Positions 27,073-35,802 of a DNA stretch of 64,000 nt are shown in pieces. The position numbers and the translations under genes are program-made. The DNA is taken from the NCBI RefSeq assembly GCF_018531125.1, contig NZ_JAHDSY010000002.1. One strand, written 5' to 3'. The notes beneath the pieces were generated by a model. The model worked only from the letters and a program-made list of their open reading frames with translations, was not told where the DNA came from and made no database searches. Source of the stretch: Canibacter zhuwentaonis. Its GTDB lineage: Bacteria > Actinomycetota > Actinomycetes > Actinomycetales > Microbacteriaceae. Positions within the stretch are counted from its first letter, which is position 1, and each line of letters starts with the position of its first letter.

Positions 27073-29028
27073 ATGGCTACTTCAGGAATTAATAAAGCAG
27101 AGCTCGACAGCGCGGTGCGCCCCCAAGATGATTTATACCGGCACGTTAATGGCAAGTGGCTCGCCCGCACTGAAATTCCGGCGGATAAGGCTCGTTACGG
27201 CGCTTTCTCGATACTCGCAGAAAATGCGGAAGACGCTGTTAGAGATATTATTATCGGCAAAGTTGCTGGATTTGAAGATCCCGCAGATAAAGCGGATCTG
27301 ACTAAAATAAACACCCTTTTTAACAGCTTTATGGATGAAGCAAAACTGCGCGAGCTGGGCGCGCAGCCGCTGCAACCAGATATCCGGAAGATACTGGGTA
27401 TTAACAAAATATCCGAGTTTGTGCGTTTAACCGCGCAGTTTGATAAAGCGGGCGTTGCCGGGCTTGTGAGTATGTTTATTAACAACGATCCCGGAGATCC
27501 GCGCCGCTACGTGCTGTTTATTGCGCAGGGCGGTCTGGGTCTGCCAGATGAGTCATACTATCGCGAAGCAGCATATGCACAACTGCGCGATCAGTATGTA
27601 GCTCACATTCAAAAAATGTTTGAGCTCGTGAGCATTGACGATGCTGCGCAGCGCGCGCACAGCGTAATGCGGCTCGAGTCGGATATTGCCAAGCACCACT
27701 GGGACAGGGTAGCAAGCCGCGATATTCAAAAGGTTTACAACCTTATTAGCTTAGCTCAGCTACAAGAAACAGTGCCGGGCATTAACTGGCAGCTGTACTT
27801 TGACGAGCTGGGGCAAACACTCCCGGCGGAGGTTGTGCTGTGCCAGCCCAGCGCGGTAGCAGAGTTTGCGCGGCTGCTCACAGCAGAGCGCCTCACAGAC
27901 TGGCGCAACTGGCTGCTGTGGCATCTTGTTGCGGGCAGCTCAGAGTTCTTAAGCCCTGAAATTTCCGCCGCAAACTTTGAGTTTTACGGCACCGCACTAA
28001 CCGGCGCAACACAGCAGCGCGAGCGCTGGCGTCGCGGTGTGGGCTTTGCTGAGGGCGCAATGGGCGAGGCTCTGGGGCGGCTGTACGTGAGCAAGCACTT
28101 TGACGAAACCGCCAAGGAGCGCATGCACGAGCTGGTTGCCTATCTCATCGATGCCTACCGCGATTCAATCAACTCGCTGGAGTGGATGAGCCCTGCAACC
28201 CGCGCGCGGGCGCTTGAAAAGCTCGAAAAGTTCGTGCCGAAAATTGGATACCCGGTGAAATGGCGCGACTACAGCGCGCTGGAAGTCAGCGACAGCCTGC
28301 TCGAGAACGCACGGGCCGTGGCGCGGTTTGAAACGGCGCGGGAGTTTGCCAAGCTGGGCAAGCCGGTTGACCGTGACGAGTGGTTTATGACCCCGCAAAC
28401 AGTTAACGCGTACTACAACCCGACGCTTAACGAAATTGTGTTCCCGGCGGCCGTTTTGCAGCCTCCTTTCTTCGATAAAAACGCTGATATGGCCGCTAAC
28501 TTCGGCGCTATCGGAGCTGTTATCGGGCACGAAATAGGTCACGGCTTCGACGACCAGGGCTCTCGCTACGACGGCGACGGTAAGCTCACTAACTGGTGGA
28601 CGCAAGCGGATCGCACTGCCTTTGAACAACGCACCGGATCGCTAATCGCGCAGTACAACCAGCTCTCACCGGAGGGCGCGGATGGTAAAACTGTTAACGG
28701 CGAGTTTACGATCGGCGAAAATATCGGCGATCTGGGCGGTCTGTCAATCGCGTGGCTAGCTTATAACAGGTTTCTCAACGGCGCGGATGCGCCAGTGATT
28801 GACGGGATGAGCGCGGCAGAGCGCTTTTTCTACGCCTGGGCGGCGGCTTGGCAACAGGCAGTGCGCCCGGCAGAAGTGCAGCGCCTGCTCACAATTGATC
28901 CGCACTCACCAAACGAGTTTAGGTGCAACCAGATTGTGCGCAATATTGATGTGTTTCACAAAACGTTTAACACAAAGCCGGGCGATAAACTCTGGCTAGA
29001 CCCGGCAGAGCGCGTTACTATCTGGTAG
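27073..29028 (+). CDS. M13 family zinc metallopeptidase (PepO-like)
   Basis: A 651-residue neprilysin-type endopeptidase for short peptides. The zinc site HEIGH has His486, Glu487 and His490, and the third ligand lies in ENIGDLGGL (Glu549, with Asp553 next in the motif). The C-terminal RCNQIVRN and FNTKPGDKLW blocks are also typical. No signal peptide or N-terminal TM is visible, so it is probably cytosolic, like actinobacterial and lactobacterial PepO. It overlaps the convergent trhO gene by 11 bases. Confidence 0.93.
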   Translation: MATSGINKAELDSAVRPQDDLYRHVNGKWLARTEIPADKARYGAFSILAENAEDAVRDIIIGKVAGFEDPADKADLTKINTLFNSFMDEAKLRELGAQPLQPDIRKILGINKISEFVRLTAQFDKAGVAGLVSMFINNDPGDPRRYVLFIAQGGLGLPDESYYREAAYAQLRDQYVAHIQKMFELVSIDDAAQRAHSVMRLESDIAKHHWDRVASRDIQKVYNLISLAQLQETVPGINWQLYFDELGQTLPAEVVLCQPSAVAEFARLLTAERLTDWRNWLLWHLVAGSSEFLSPEISAANFEFYGTALTGATQQRERWRRGVGFAEGAMGEALGRLYVSKHFDETAKERMHELVAYLIDAYRDSINSLEWMSPATRARALEKLEKFVPKIGYPVKWRDYSALEVSDSLLENARAVARFETAREFAKLGKPVDRDEWFMTPQTVNAYYNPTLNEIVFPAAVLQPPFFDKNADMAANFGAIGAVIGHEIGHGFDDQGSRYDGDGKLTNWWTQADRTAFEQRTGSLIAQYNQLSPEGADGKTVNGEFTIGENIGDLGGLSIAWLAYNRFLNGADAPVIDGMSAAERFFYAWAAAWQQAVRPAEVQRLLTIDPHSPNEFRCNQIVRNIDVFHKTFNTKPGDKLWLDPAERVTIW

Positions 29029-29953
29029 GTGTTTCGCGCAGCCTGTTGTGAGTTGCGCAGTTTGCATCCGTGTGCTCCACGCAGGTTACAAACCGCTCAC
29101 GACAGCTGCGCTCACCGCAGTTCGCGAGCTTGTTTGACGCGCTTTTACAAACTATACACTCACCAATAACCTTAGCTTCAGGCGCGAAATCCATCACCTC
29201 GCGACCGTCAAAAACCGCGAGCGAGCCTTCCCACAGCCCGTCGTTGCCAAACATCTCGCCGTAGCGCACAATGCCGCCGTCAATCTGGTAAACCTCGTTA
29301 AACCCGCGCTTGCGCATTGCCGCCGAAAGAATCTCGCAGCGAATACCGCCGGTGCAATAGGTGACAATGGGCTTGTCTTTAATGCTGTCGTACTTGCCTG
29401 ATTCTATCTCGCGCACAAAGTCGTGGGTGGTTGTAACATCTGGCACAATCGCGTTTTTGAAGCGCCCAATCTCCGCCTCCCAGGCGTTGCGACCGTCAAA
29501 AAACACGGCGTCTTTGCGCGTTGCCATCAGCTCGTTTACCTGCTCGGGCTTAAGGTGTTTGCCGCCGCCGATAACGCCTCGCTCACCAACTTGCAACTCG
29601 TCTGGCAGTCCAAAGGCCACCAGCTCGTCGCGCACTTTAACGCTCAGTTTTGGAAAATCCGTGACCTGCAGCCAGGGAGCGGATCGGTCAACACCGTGCA
29701 CCAACTGCGGCTTGGTGGTTAGTACTGTGCCGTCACTCCACTTAACATCCAGCCGAAATCTAGCTTTTGTGGCTTTTAGGTAGGCTTTGCACGCGTCTAT
29801 TTCGCCTCCCACGGTGCCGTTAATGCCGTGCTTGGAAATAATGATCCGCCCGCGCAAACCCAGTTTTTCGCAGAGTTCGCGCTGCCACATTCTGGTTAGC
29901 TCAGGATCTGGCACCGGTTGAAAAGCATAATAAAGCAGTATTTTTGCAGTCAC
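29018..29953 (-). CDS. trhO: tRNA U34 hydroxylase TrhO (rhodanese family)
   Basis: A 311-residue YceA/TrhO protein that forms 5-hydroxyuridine at tRNA position 34 in an oxygen-dependent, prephenate-independent route. The N-terminal acylphosphatase-like domain (about 1-90) precedes a rhodanese domain with active-site Cys200 in VTYCTGGIRCE. A Cys-rich tail from about residue 268 (CIVC, then CGERSCRE, then CVEHTDANC) probably binds zinc. The length matches the family. It converges on the peptidase gene with an 11-base overlap. Confidence 0.9.
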   Translation of the reverse strand: MTAKILLYYAFQPVPDPELTRMWQRELCEKLGLRGRIIISKHGINGTVGGEIDACKAYLKATKARFRLDVKWSDGTVLTTKPQLVHGVDRSAPWLQVTDFPKLSVKVRDELVAFGLPDELQVGERGVIGGGKHLKPEQVNELMATRKDAVFFDGRNAWEAEIGRFKNAIVPDVTTTHDFVREIESGKYDSIKDKPIVTYCTGGIRCEILSAAMRKRGFNEVYQIDGGIVRYGEMFGNDGLWEGSLAVFDGREVMDFAPEAKVIGECIVCKSASNKLANCGERSCRERFVTCVEHTDANCATHNRLRETPTR

Positions 29954-30159
29954 AGCTCTATTTTACAAGCTGTTAAGAATCCCCGTTAATTTTCAAGGTT
30001 GCAGCAATCAATAACGAGGGTTAAACCGAAAATCGGTGACTCTCAGCTCCCTGCGACCGCCCGGAATCGTTGCTCTAAGTTCAGAGTCTAATAGCAAAGT
30101 CTTAAAATCAAATAGCGAGTCAGTGCTGCGCTAGCTTGCGGCACAGGTTAAAAATGTTG

Positions 30160-30233
<74 letters not shown>

Positions 30234-30314
30234 ACGCTAGCGGCTAACTCTATAAGAGTACCCGATATTAAACTAAAACACAAGCCCCCACACGCGCCGG
30301 GGATCCACTTCCCG

Positions 30315-30977
30315 CTACCGCGGCATATGCGGCGAGTGCTGCTGAATCCAGCTGAACATTGTGATTCCGGCAGAAACAGACGCGTTCAGTGAGCGCGTTG
30401 AGCCGTACTGCGTGATTTCAACAATGCTGTGCGACGCCTCAACCGCCTCACGGCTCAAGCCCGGACCCTCTTGCCCAAACAGCATAACGCAGTTTTTGGG
30501 CCAGTTAAAAGTTTCCATCGGCACGCACCCGGGCAGGTTATCAATCGCAATAACCTCCAGATTAGCGCCGCACGCCCACGCCGCAAGCGCGGCAATATCC
30601 TCGTGATACTGGATGTGCTGATAGCGATCCGTCACCATCGCACCGCGCTTATTCCACCTGCGCCTGCCCACTATGTGCACGGTGTCTGCGCCAAAGGCGT
30701 TAGCACTGCGCACAATAGAGCCAATATTCATATCGTGCTGCCAGTTTTCTATCGCAACGTGAAAACTGTGCCGGTCTCTGTCGAGATCGGCTTTAATCGC
30801 GTCCAGTTTCCAATACCTGTAGCGGTCAATAACATTACGACTGTCACCGTTTGCAAGCAGCTCCGGATCATAGTGCGACTCTTGCGGCCACTCGCCCGGC
30901 CAGGGACCAACCCCCGCGGTTGTAACCTCGTGGTGCGAGCCGGCGGCCGCAAGAATGGCGGTGATGTCATAATTCAT
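30315..30977 (-). CDS. TrmH/SpoU family RNA 2'-O-methyltransferase
   Basis: A 220-residue SPOUT methyltransferase. NWQHDMNIGSIVRSANAFG is motif 1; LFGQEGPGLS and YGSTRSLNASVSAGI are motifs 2 and 3, which form the trefoil-knot SAM site. The 75-residue N-terminal extension (SHHEVTTAGVGPWPGEWP and on) is usual for the actinobacterial subgroup. Target RNA and position are unknown. It is 9 bases downstream of clpB in the same orientation and may be co-transcribed with it. Confidence 0.87.
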   Translation of the reverse strand: MNYDITAILAAAGSHHEVTTAGVGPWPGEWPQESHYDPELLANGDSRNVIDRYRYWKLDAIKADLDRDRHSFHVAIENWQHDMNIGSIVRSANAFGADTVHIVGRRRWNKRGAMVTDRYQHIQYHEDIAALAAWACGANLEVIAIDNLPGCVPMETFNWPKNCVMLFGQEGPGLSREAVEASHSIVEITQYGSTRSLNASVSAGITMFSWIQQHSPHMPR

Positions 30978-30986
30978 ACGTATATT

Positions 30987-33158
30987 CTATGTGACCGCGG
31001 GGGTGCTCTCGGTGCGCAAGCTAATCTCGCCCGCCACAAGATCCGCAATCACCGTGTCACCGTCACCTATTTCACCCGCGAGCAGCTGCTGCGCCAGCCG
31101 GTTCTCAATTTCGCGCTGAATCAGGCGGCGCAATGGGCGCGCGCCGTATGCGGGATCGTATCCGCTCTCCGCAAGCCAGTTGCGCGCCTGCTCGGTTACG
31201 CGCAGGCGCAAGCGCCGCGCGGCGAGCCTTTGCTGCAGCTTGCCGAGCGCGATTTCAACTATCTGCGCCAGCGCTCCCTGCTCGAGCGGGGCAAAAATAA
31301 CCTGTTCGTCGAGCCGGTTCAAAAACTCCGGCCTAAAAATGTGCCGCAAACTCTCGTGCACAAGCTCGGTTTTGCGCACCCAGTCTAGCTCAGGGTCGAT
31401 TAGGTACTGGCTGCCCGTGTTAGAGGTCAAAATTAAAATCACGTTTCTAAAATCAACCGTGCGTCCCTGACCGTCCGTCAGCCTGCCCTCGTCGAGCACC
31501 TGCAGCAGCACGTCAAACACCTCCGGATGCGCTTTTTCAACCTCGTCAAGCAGCACAACCGAATACGGCCGCCGCCGCACCGCCTCGGTAAGCTGCCCGC
31601 CGCTCTCAAAGCCCACATACCCGGGAGGCGCGCCTATTAACCGCGCAACAGAGTGCTTCTCACCGTACTCTGACATATCAATTCGCACAATCGATTTTTC
31701 ATCGTCAAAGAGCAGCTGCGCCAGCGCCTTCGCGGTCTCGGTTTTACCAACTCCTGTGGGACCTAAGAACAAAAAAGAGCCGGTAGGTTTTAGCGGATCA
31801 GCGATACCGGCGCGAGCACGACGCACCGCATCAGCAACCGCGCGTGCAGCAGTTTCCTGACCGACAACGCGCCGCGCCAGATCCGCTTCGAGATTCAGCA
31901 GTTTTTCACTCTCCGCCTGCAGCAGTTTGCCGACCGGAATACCCGTCCACGACGCAATAACCTCGGCAATATCGGCGGTGCTAACTCGCTCATTAACCAT
32001 CCGCCCCTGCTTGTTTTGCGATTCTTCCTGTTGCTCTTCGAGCTGCTGCAGCTCCTGCGCGAGCGCCGGAATTTCCACGTACAGCAGTTTTGAGGCACGC
32101 TCTAATTTACCCTCGCGCTGCGCCAGATCCGCCGCCACTTTTAGGCTGTCGAGTTTGCTGCGGATCTCTCCGATTCTGTTGAGCCCCTTGCGCTCTTCTT
32201 GCCAGCTCGTTTCAAGCTGCGCAAGCTGAGCGCTCTGCTGCTCTATATCCGCTCGCAACTGCTGTAAGCGCTCTCGCGATGCCATATCTTTCTCTTTTTT
32301 AAGCGCGAGCTCTTCAATTTTCATACGATCAACCGATCTGCGCAGCTCGTCAATCTCGCGCGGGGCAGAATCAATTTCCATGCGCAGCACGCTTGCCGCC
32401 TCGTCAATTAAGTCGATTGCCTTATCGGGCAGCTGGCGGGCTGGGATGTAGCGATGTGACAGCTCTGCGGCCGCCACCAGCGCCGCATCCGCGATTGTGA
32501 CTTTGTGGTGTGCCTCGTAGCGCTCTTTGAGACCGCGCAAAATTGCGATTGTGTCGAGCACGCTCGGCTCGCCCACGTAAACGGTCTGGAAGCGGCGCTC
32601 TAGGGCGGCATCTTTTTCAACAAATTCGCGGTACTCATCAAGGGTTGTTGCTCCGATTAGGCGCAACTCGCCCCGCGCCAGCATCGGTTTGAGCATTTGC
32701 GCCGCGCCCACCGACGCTTCGCCGCCGCCCGCGCCCATCAGCGTGTGCAGCTCATCAATAAAAGTGATGATTTTACCGTCGGCCTCTTTTATTTCTGCGA
32801 GCACCTGTTTCATGCGCTCTTCAAACTCGCCACGGTATTTAGCACCTGCTATTAGCCCGGCTATGTCCAGCGAAATAAGCTCACGATCACGCAGTGATTC
32901 TGCCACATCACCGGCAACAATGCGCTGCGCTAGACCCTCAACAACAGCGGTTTTACCGACGCCCGGTGCGCCGATTAAAACCGGGTTGTTCTTGGTGCGG
33001 CGCGCGAGAATCTGGCTTAGTCGCCTGATTTCCTGGTCTCTGCCGATTACCGGATCTAGTTTCCCTTCACGCGCGCTCTGAGTTAGGTTAACCCCGAACT
33101 TTTGCAGCGCGCGCTCTTCTTGAGCTGTCTGCTCTGTGCTGTTTTGCATATTTTGCAC
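30987..33158 (-). CDS. clpB: ATP-dependent disaggregase ClpB lacking the N-terminal domain
   Basis: A 723-residue AAA+ disaggregase. NBD1 has Walker A GAPGVGKT (Lys69); the coiled-coil M domain spans roughly 280-400. NBD2 has GPTGVGKTETAKAL, VLLDEVEKAHPEVF and the pore loop GYVGFE. The protein starts directly at LQKFGVNLTQSAREGKLDPVIGR, so the roughly 140-residue Clp N domain is absent, as in the short isoform made elsewhere by internal initiation. No N-domain coding sequence lies upstream, where there are HspR-type operators instead. ClpB works with DnaK to rescue aggregated proteins. Confidence 0.95.
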   Translation of the reverse strand: MQNMQNSTEQTAQEERALQKFGVNLTQSAREGKLDPVIGRDQEIRRLSQILARRTKNNPVLIGAPGVGKTAVVEGLAQRIVAGDVAESLRDRELISLDIAGLIAGAKYRGEFEERMKQVLAEIKEADGKIITFIDELHTLMGAGGGEASVGAAQMLKPMLARGELRLIGATTLDEYREFVEKDAALERRFQTVYVGEPSVLDTIAILRGLKERYEAHHKVTIADAALVAAAELSHRYIPARQLPDKAIDLIDEAASVLRMEIDSAPREIDELRRSVDRMKIEELALKKEKDMASRERLQQLRADIEQQSAQLAQLETSWQEERKGLNRIGEIRSKLDSLKVAADLAQREGKLERASKLLYVEIPALAQELQQLEEQQEESQNKQGRMVNERVSTADIAEVIASWTGIPVGKLLQAESEKLLNLEADLARRVVGQETAARAVADAVRRARAGIADPLKPTGSFLFLGPTGVGKTETAKALAQLLFDDEKSIVRIDMSEYGEKHSVARLIGAPPGYVGFESGGQLTEAVRRRPYSVVLLDEVEKAHPEVFDVLLQVLDEGRLTDGQGRTVDFRNVILILTSNTGSQYLIDPELDWVRKTELVHESLRHIFRPEFLNRLDEQVIFAPLEQGALAQIVEIALGKLQQRLAARRLRLRVTEQARNWLAESGYDPAYGARPLRRLIQREIENRLAQQLLAGEIGDGDTVIADLVAGEISLRTESTPAVT

Positions 33159-33188
33159 CTTCCACGAAACAGCGCACTGCGCTGTAAA

Positions 33189-33209
33189 CTTTAGTCAATA
33201 TAACTCAAG
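33189..33209. promoter_or_regulatory. HAIR (HspR-binding) element, proximal
   Basis: CTTTAGT-N7-ACTCAAG matches the HspR inverted repeat CTTGAGT-N7-ACTCAAG with one mismatch. It is 31 bases upstream of the clpB start. HspR represses dnaK and clpB operons in actinobacteria; the regulator gene is not in this window. Confidence 0.75.
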
Positions 33210-33226
33210 TTTACAGCTGGGTTAAA

Positions 33227-33247
33227 CTTGAGTCAAGTTCACTCATG
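33227..33247. promoter_or_regulatory. HAIR (HspR-binding) element, distal
   Basis: CTTGAGT-N7-ACTCATG again differs from the consensus at one position. Its centre is 38 bases from the first element. Two tandem sites suggest tight heat-shock control of clpB. Confidence 0.75.
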
Positions 33248-33479
33248 TTTTTGTTTTTGCGTGTGCTTTATCGCTTATGCACGCTTATGGTGCGCGCGGG
33301 GTTTTGTTGCCTGCGGGCACTTTCGTTCCGGGGTTGCCTAGTTTTTTCCGCGCAGAGAAACCTGCTCCTGCTTATCCCTCTTACCGCTGCTATCCCCAAA
33401 CTCACTGTAACGAGCCCGCCAAATCTCATAGTTTGTCCGCGCCAGCTTAACCTCTATCTACTCATCTAACCAAACCGGA

Positions 33480-34155
33480 AACTGTTTGACGTGATGACCA
33501 AAGGTTCCGGCGCCGCACGCAACCTGGCGGAAAGCCAACCCCCGTCCCTCGGGGTGACCGTGCCCGTACAGAATGTGCGGGATGCGTGCGAGTCCACGAA
33601 ATAGAATCCGGCCGAGGAGAACGCGTTTCGGCAGTTGCGGCTCAATCAGTGGGTGAAGCAGGAAGTGCGCTAGACACCCTTGACCTGCGTTGTGCCCTAT
33701 GACCTGTGGCGCCGGCAAGGGCTCCTGGAGACCACTGAGAACAATGTGGTGCATTACGGCACACCACCGAACAACTCAGCCTGTCCTACAACATTCAGGA
33801 AATCGCCTACGACCGTTGAGGTGCGGTGCAGATGTCGCAGAACCTCAAAGGTCTGGGGTTTACGGTCGTGCCGTTCGAGCAAGGCTTCAAAAACATGAGC
33901 CCCGCCAGCAAAGAACTAATGCGACTCGCGCTGGATGGGAGGCTCGCGCGTGCTGGGCATCCGGTGCTGGCGTGGATGACAGACAACATCACTGTCCAGC
34001 AATACCCAGCAGAAAACATCAAACCCGACAAAACCAAATCCACCGAGGAAATCGACGGCATCATCGCATTGATTATGGCGCTTGATCGTGCGATCCGCAA
34101 CGGGAGTGAACCCGCCGAATCGGTATATGACAAACGTGAGCTGCTGGTTATCTAG
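33480..34155 (+). pseudogene. Phage terminase large subunit (TerL) remnant
   Basis: Read in pieces, the stretch gives VRDACESTK-stop-NPAEENAFRQLRLNQWVKQ, then VVPYDLWRRQGLLETTENNV, then NIQEIAYDR-stop, then GAVQMSQNLKGLGFTVVPF and PDKTKSTEEIDGIIALIMAL to 34155. These are collinear blocks of the nuclease half of siphophage-type TerL. At least three stops and a frame change break it; one TGA near 33819 sits where TerL normally has Trp. No other phage gene survives nearby. The 230 bases before it (33248-33479) hold nothing I recognise. It marks an old prophage site next to the peptide-signalling cassette. Confidence 0.7.
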
Positions 34156-34167
34156 CGTACCCTGACG

Positions 34168-34200
34168 AATATCAGGGTCACATCCCAACATTTGTCGGTG
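34168..34200 (+). promoter_or_regulatory. Bipartite element, copy A, upstream of the effector gene
   Basis: AATATCAGGGT (34168-34178), 12 bases, then TTTGTCGGTG (34191-34200). The same two halves with the same spacing recur at 37237-37269. ACCCTGA/TCAGGGT also forms a small hairpin at 34159-34178. It ends 137 bases before the effector ATG. Best reading: binding site for the response regulator encoded in the cassette. Alternative: one end of a lost mobile element. Confidence 0.45.
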
Positions 34201-34337
34201 ATGCTCAGCACCGTAGTTGTGTTTTTCTTGTAGTGGCTATAGATGAGTCCAGTTGTTTTGCTCTACACAAACAAAACAACAGCAAACAGACCGCACACCC
34301 ACCGTTACACTTCAAAACAACTGTTAAGGAGATAACA

Positions 34338-34907
34338 ATGAAAAAATCAATGAACACCCTACTTTCGGGAACAATTACATTAGCTCTTTCGTTTACAGGT
34401 TTGAGCGCTGCTTCTGCCGTAGAGTATCAGCCAAACAGCACACAAACCATTGCAGCAGAGAATAATTACGAGCCAGAATTTGAAGAACTCTTCTTCAATG
34501 AAACGGAACTAGCTCGAGCAATGCAGTTCATCGAGAACATCCCGGATGACGTTCTTTTGTCTGGCGACCAGCAAGCTCTACTCGAATGGTATGACGATCT
34601 ACCTACGACAAGAGTCAATTGGCTAGCATGCGGATCTGCTATCGGATATGCGATTATCACAAACTTTACACCAGCAAAAATCCTGAAAGTCAAATCAGCG
34701 ATTAAAGCAGTCGGAGGTGCTATCCCCTTTGTAAAAACAGCTTGGAACATCTATAAAAAAGCACGTGCTGCAAAAATGAGCAAATCGGCAGCACTTAAAC
34801 AAGCTATTAACGGAGGAGCCAAGGCTGCTGGATCCGATGTTAAAAAAGCATTGCTTGAACTGTTCGGAATCACTGCAGTGATGGCAGCTTGTGGCTTGGG
34901 AGAATAG
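34338..34907 (+). CDS. Secreted helical protein, candidate bacteriocin or toxin
   Basis: A 189-residue preprotein. The signal peptide (1-27) ends SAASA. The segment 40-95 is acidic (EPEFEELFFNETELARAM). The part from about 110 to 175 is basic and amphipathic-helical, rich in Ala and Lys (KILKVKSAIKAVGGAIPF, WNIYKKARAAKMSKSA). It ends CGLGE. Two cysteines, C98 and C185, could pair. An acidic front and cationic helical back look like a proform masking a membrane-active part; this is inference, and I recognise no characterised family. Strong ribosome-binding site AAGGAG before ATG 34338. A small two-TM gene follows 5 bases later, then a terminator, then the divergent-facing regulator genes. GC is lower than in neighbouring core genes. 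Confidence 0.75.
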   Translation: MKKSMNTLLSGTITLALSFTGLSAASAVEYQPNSTQTIAAENNYEPEFEELFFNETELARAMQFIENIPDDVLLSGDQQALLEWYDDLPTTRVNWLACGSAIGYAIITNFTPAKILKVKSAIKAVGGAIPFVKTAWNIYKKARAAKMSKSAALKQAINGGAKAAGSDVKKALLELFGITAVMAACGLGE

Positions 34908-34912
34908 CGATA

Positions 34913-35080
34913 ATGATTAAAAGGTACGGGTACATAGCACCAGGTTTGTTACTACTCTTTGGTCTGATCCTTGTTCTCTGTCGTATCCAATATGCCGAGT
35001 TCATCATGCTGGCAGCAGCGGTATTGGCCATTCCCAAAACATTGATACTTTGGAAAGAACAGGCTAAGTCTCGGAGTTAA
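34913..35080 (+). CDS. Small two-TM membrane protein, candidate immunity protein
   Basis: A 55-residue protein from ATG 34913, with two hydrophobic helices (about 7-24 and 27-45) and a basic tail KEQAKSRS. It starts 5 bases after the effector stop, with GGGAG about 10 bases before its ATG, and shares the effector's terminator. A tiny membrane protein co-transcribed with a secreted candidate bacteriocin is the usual place for an immunity gene. No sequence family is recognised, so the role is inferred from position alone. Confidence 0.6.
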   Translation: MIKRYGYIAPGLLLLFGLILVLCRIQYAEFIMLAAAVLAIPKTLILWKEQAKSRS

Positions 35081-35098
35081 ATCTGTTGTTTCTTCTTT

Positions 35099-35134
35099 AG
35101 TTGGCGGGTTCAAGTTGTCTTGTACCCGCCAACT
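35099..35134. terminator. Bidirectional hairpin terminator between effector and regulator operons
   Basis: AGTTGGCGGGT (35099-35109) pairs perfectly with ACCCGCCAACT (35124-35134). TTTCTTCTTT precedes it, which gives an A-rich/U-rich flank for the leftward transcript. It separates the rightward effector operon from the leftward regulator operon that converges on it. Confidence 0.75.
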
Positions 35135-35142
35135 CGTATGCT

Positions 35143-35802
35143 TTAGTATCCTGCTTTGATGGCAGTGATGGTGAGTTCACCCCGGTTGGTAAAGCCAGTG
35201 GCGATGAAGAGTTCGGAAATGTAAGAACGTGCAGTAGCTTCAGTAATTCCAAGCTTCCGAGCGATGATCTTATTGGGCAAGGCTTGGATGAGCAGATCAA
35301 ACACGGCGCGTAGATAATCAGGTAACTGCTCTACTCTTTGCCGAAAATCGTCATAAGCAGGATCATTTTTACCCAATGCCATATAAGATTCTGCGAGTAT
35401 CTGGGTGGGACGCTGTCCGAATACCCGCTGTCCGCCATGCGCATATTTAAGCAGCTGGGCAAGCTCGGCGATAGGGATATCTTTAGTCAGAAACCCGCGC
35501 ACGTTACTGGCTAGGGATTGCCCGAGCGAATCCTCATGCTCAAAGGAGGTGAGCATCACAACATCAACACTGGGATACAATCGCGCAATTTCTTTGGCGG
35601 TGCTGATCCCGTCGAGAACGGGCATATCCACATCCAGTAACACCACGTCCACGCTTTTATCGGCAAGTATCCGCAGTGCTTTACTGCCGTCTGCTACTGC
35701 TGCTAGCACGGTGATGCCTTCTTGTAGATGTAACAGGTTGGCGAGACATTCACGAATAATCTGATCATCATCAGCAATGAGGACGCGAATATTTTCACTC
35801 AT
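35143..35802 (-). CDS. NarL/LuxR-type response regulator
   Basis: A 219-residue regulator. The receiver domain (1-120) has the acidic pocket at residues 11-13 and phospho-acceptor Asp57 (VVLLDVDMPVLDG). The C-terminal LuxR-type helix-turn-helix (about 150-212) shows LPNKIIARKLGITEATARSYISELF. I chose ATG 35802, preceded by AAGGAAAAG; it overlaps the kinase stop by 8 bases (ATGAGTGA), so the two are coupled. It should be phosphorylated by the upstream-encoded kinase. The shared bipartite elements near the effector and peptide genes are its most likely targets, by inference. Confidence 0.88.
   Translation of the reverse strand: MSENIRVLIADDDQIIRECLANLLHLQEGITVLAAVADGSKALRILADKSVDVVLLDVDMPVLDGISTAKEIARLYPSVDVVMLTSFEHEDSLGQSLASNVRGFLTKDIPIAELAQLLKYAHGGQRVFGQRPTQILAESYMALGKNDPAYDDFRQRVEQLPDYLRAVFDLLIQALPNKIIARKLGITEATARSYISELFIATGFTNRGELTITAIKAGY

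Noticed and set aside
30429..31388. Long rightward frame (319 codons) opposite the RNA methylase and clpB 3' ends
   Set aside because: Antisense shadow of two clearly identified genes, with no domain of its own.
33690..34085. TGA in the terminase reading frame as a recoded Trp or selenocysteine codon
   Set aside because: Other stops and a frame change break the same gene, and TGA works as a normal stop in the rest of the window, so this is decay.
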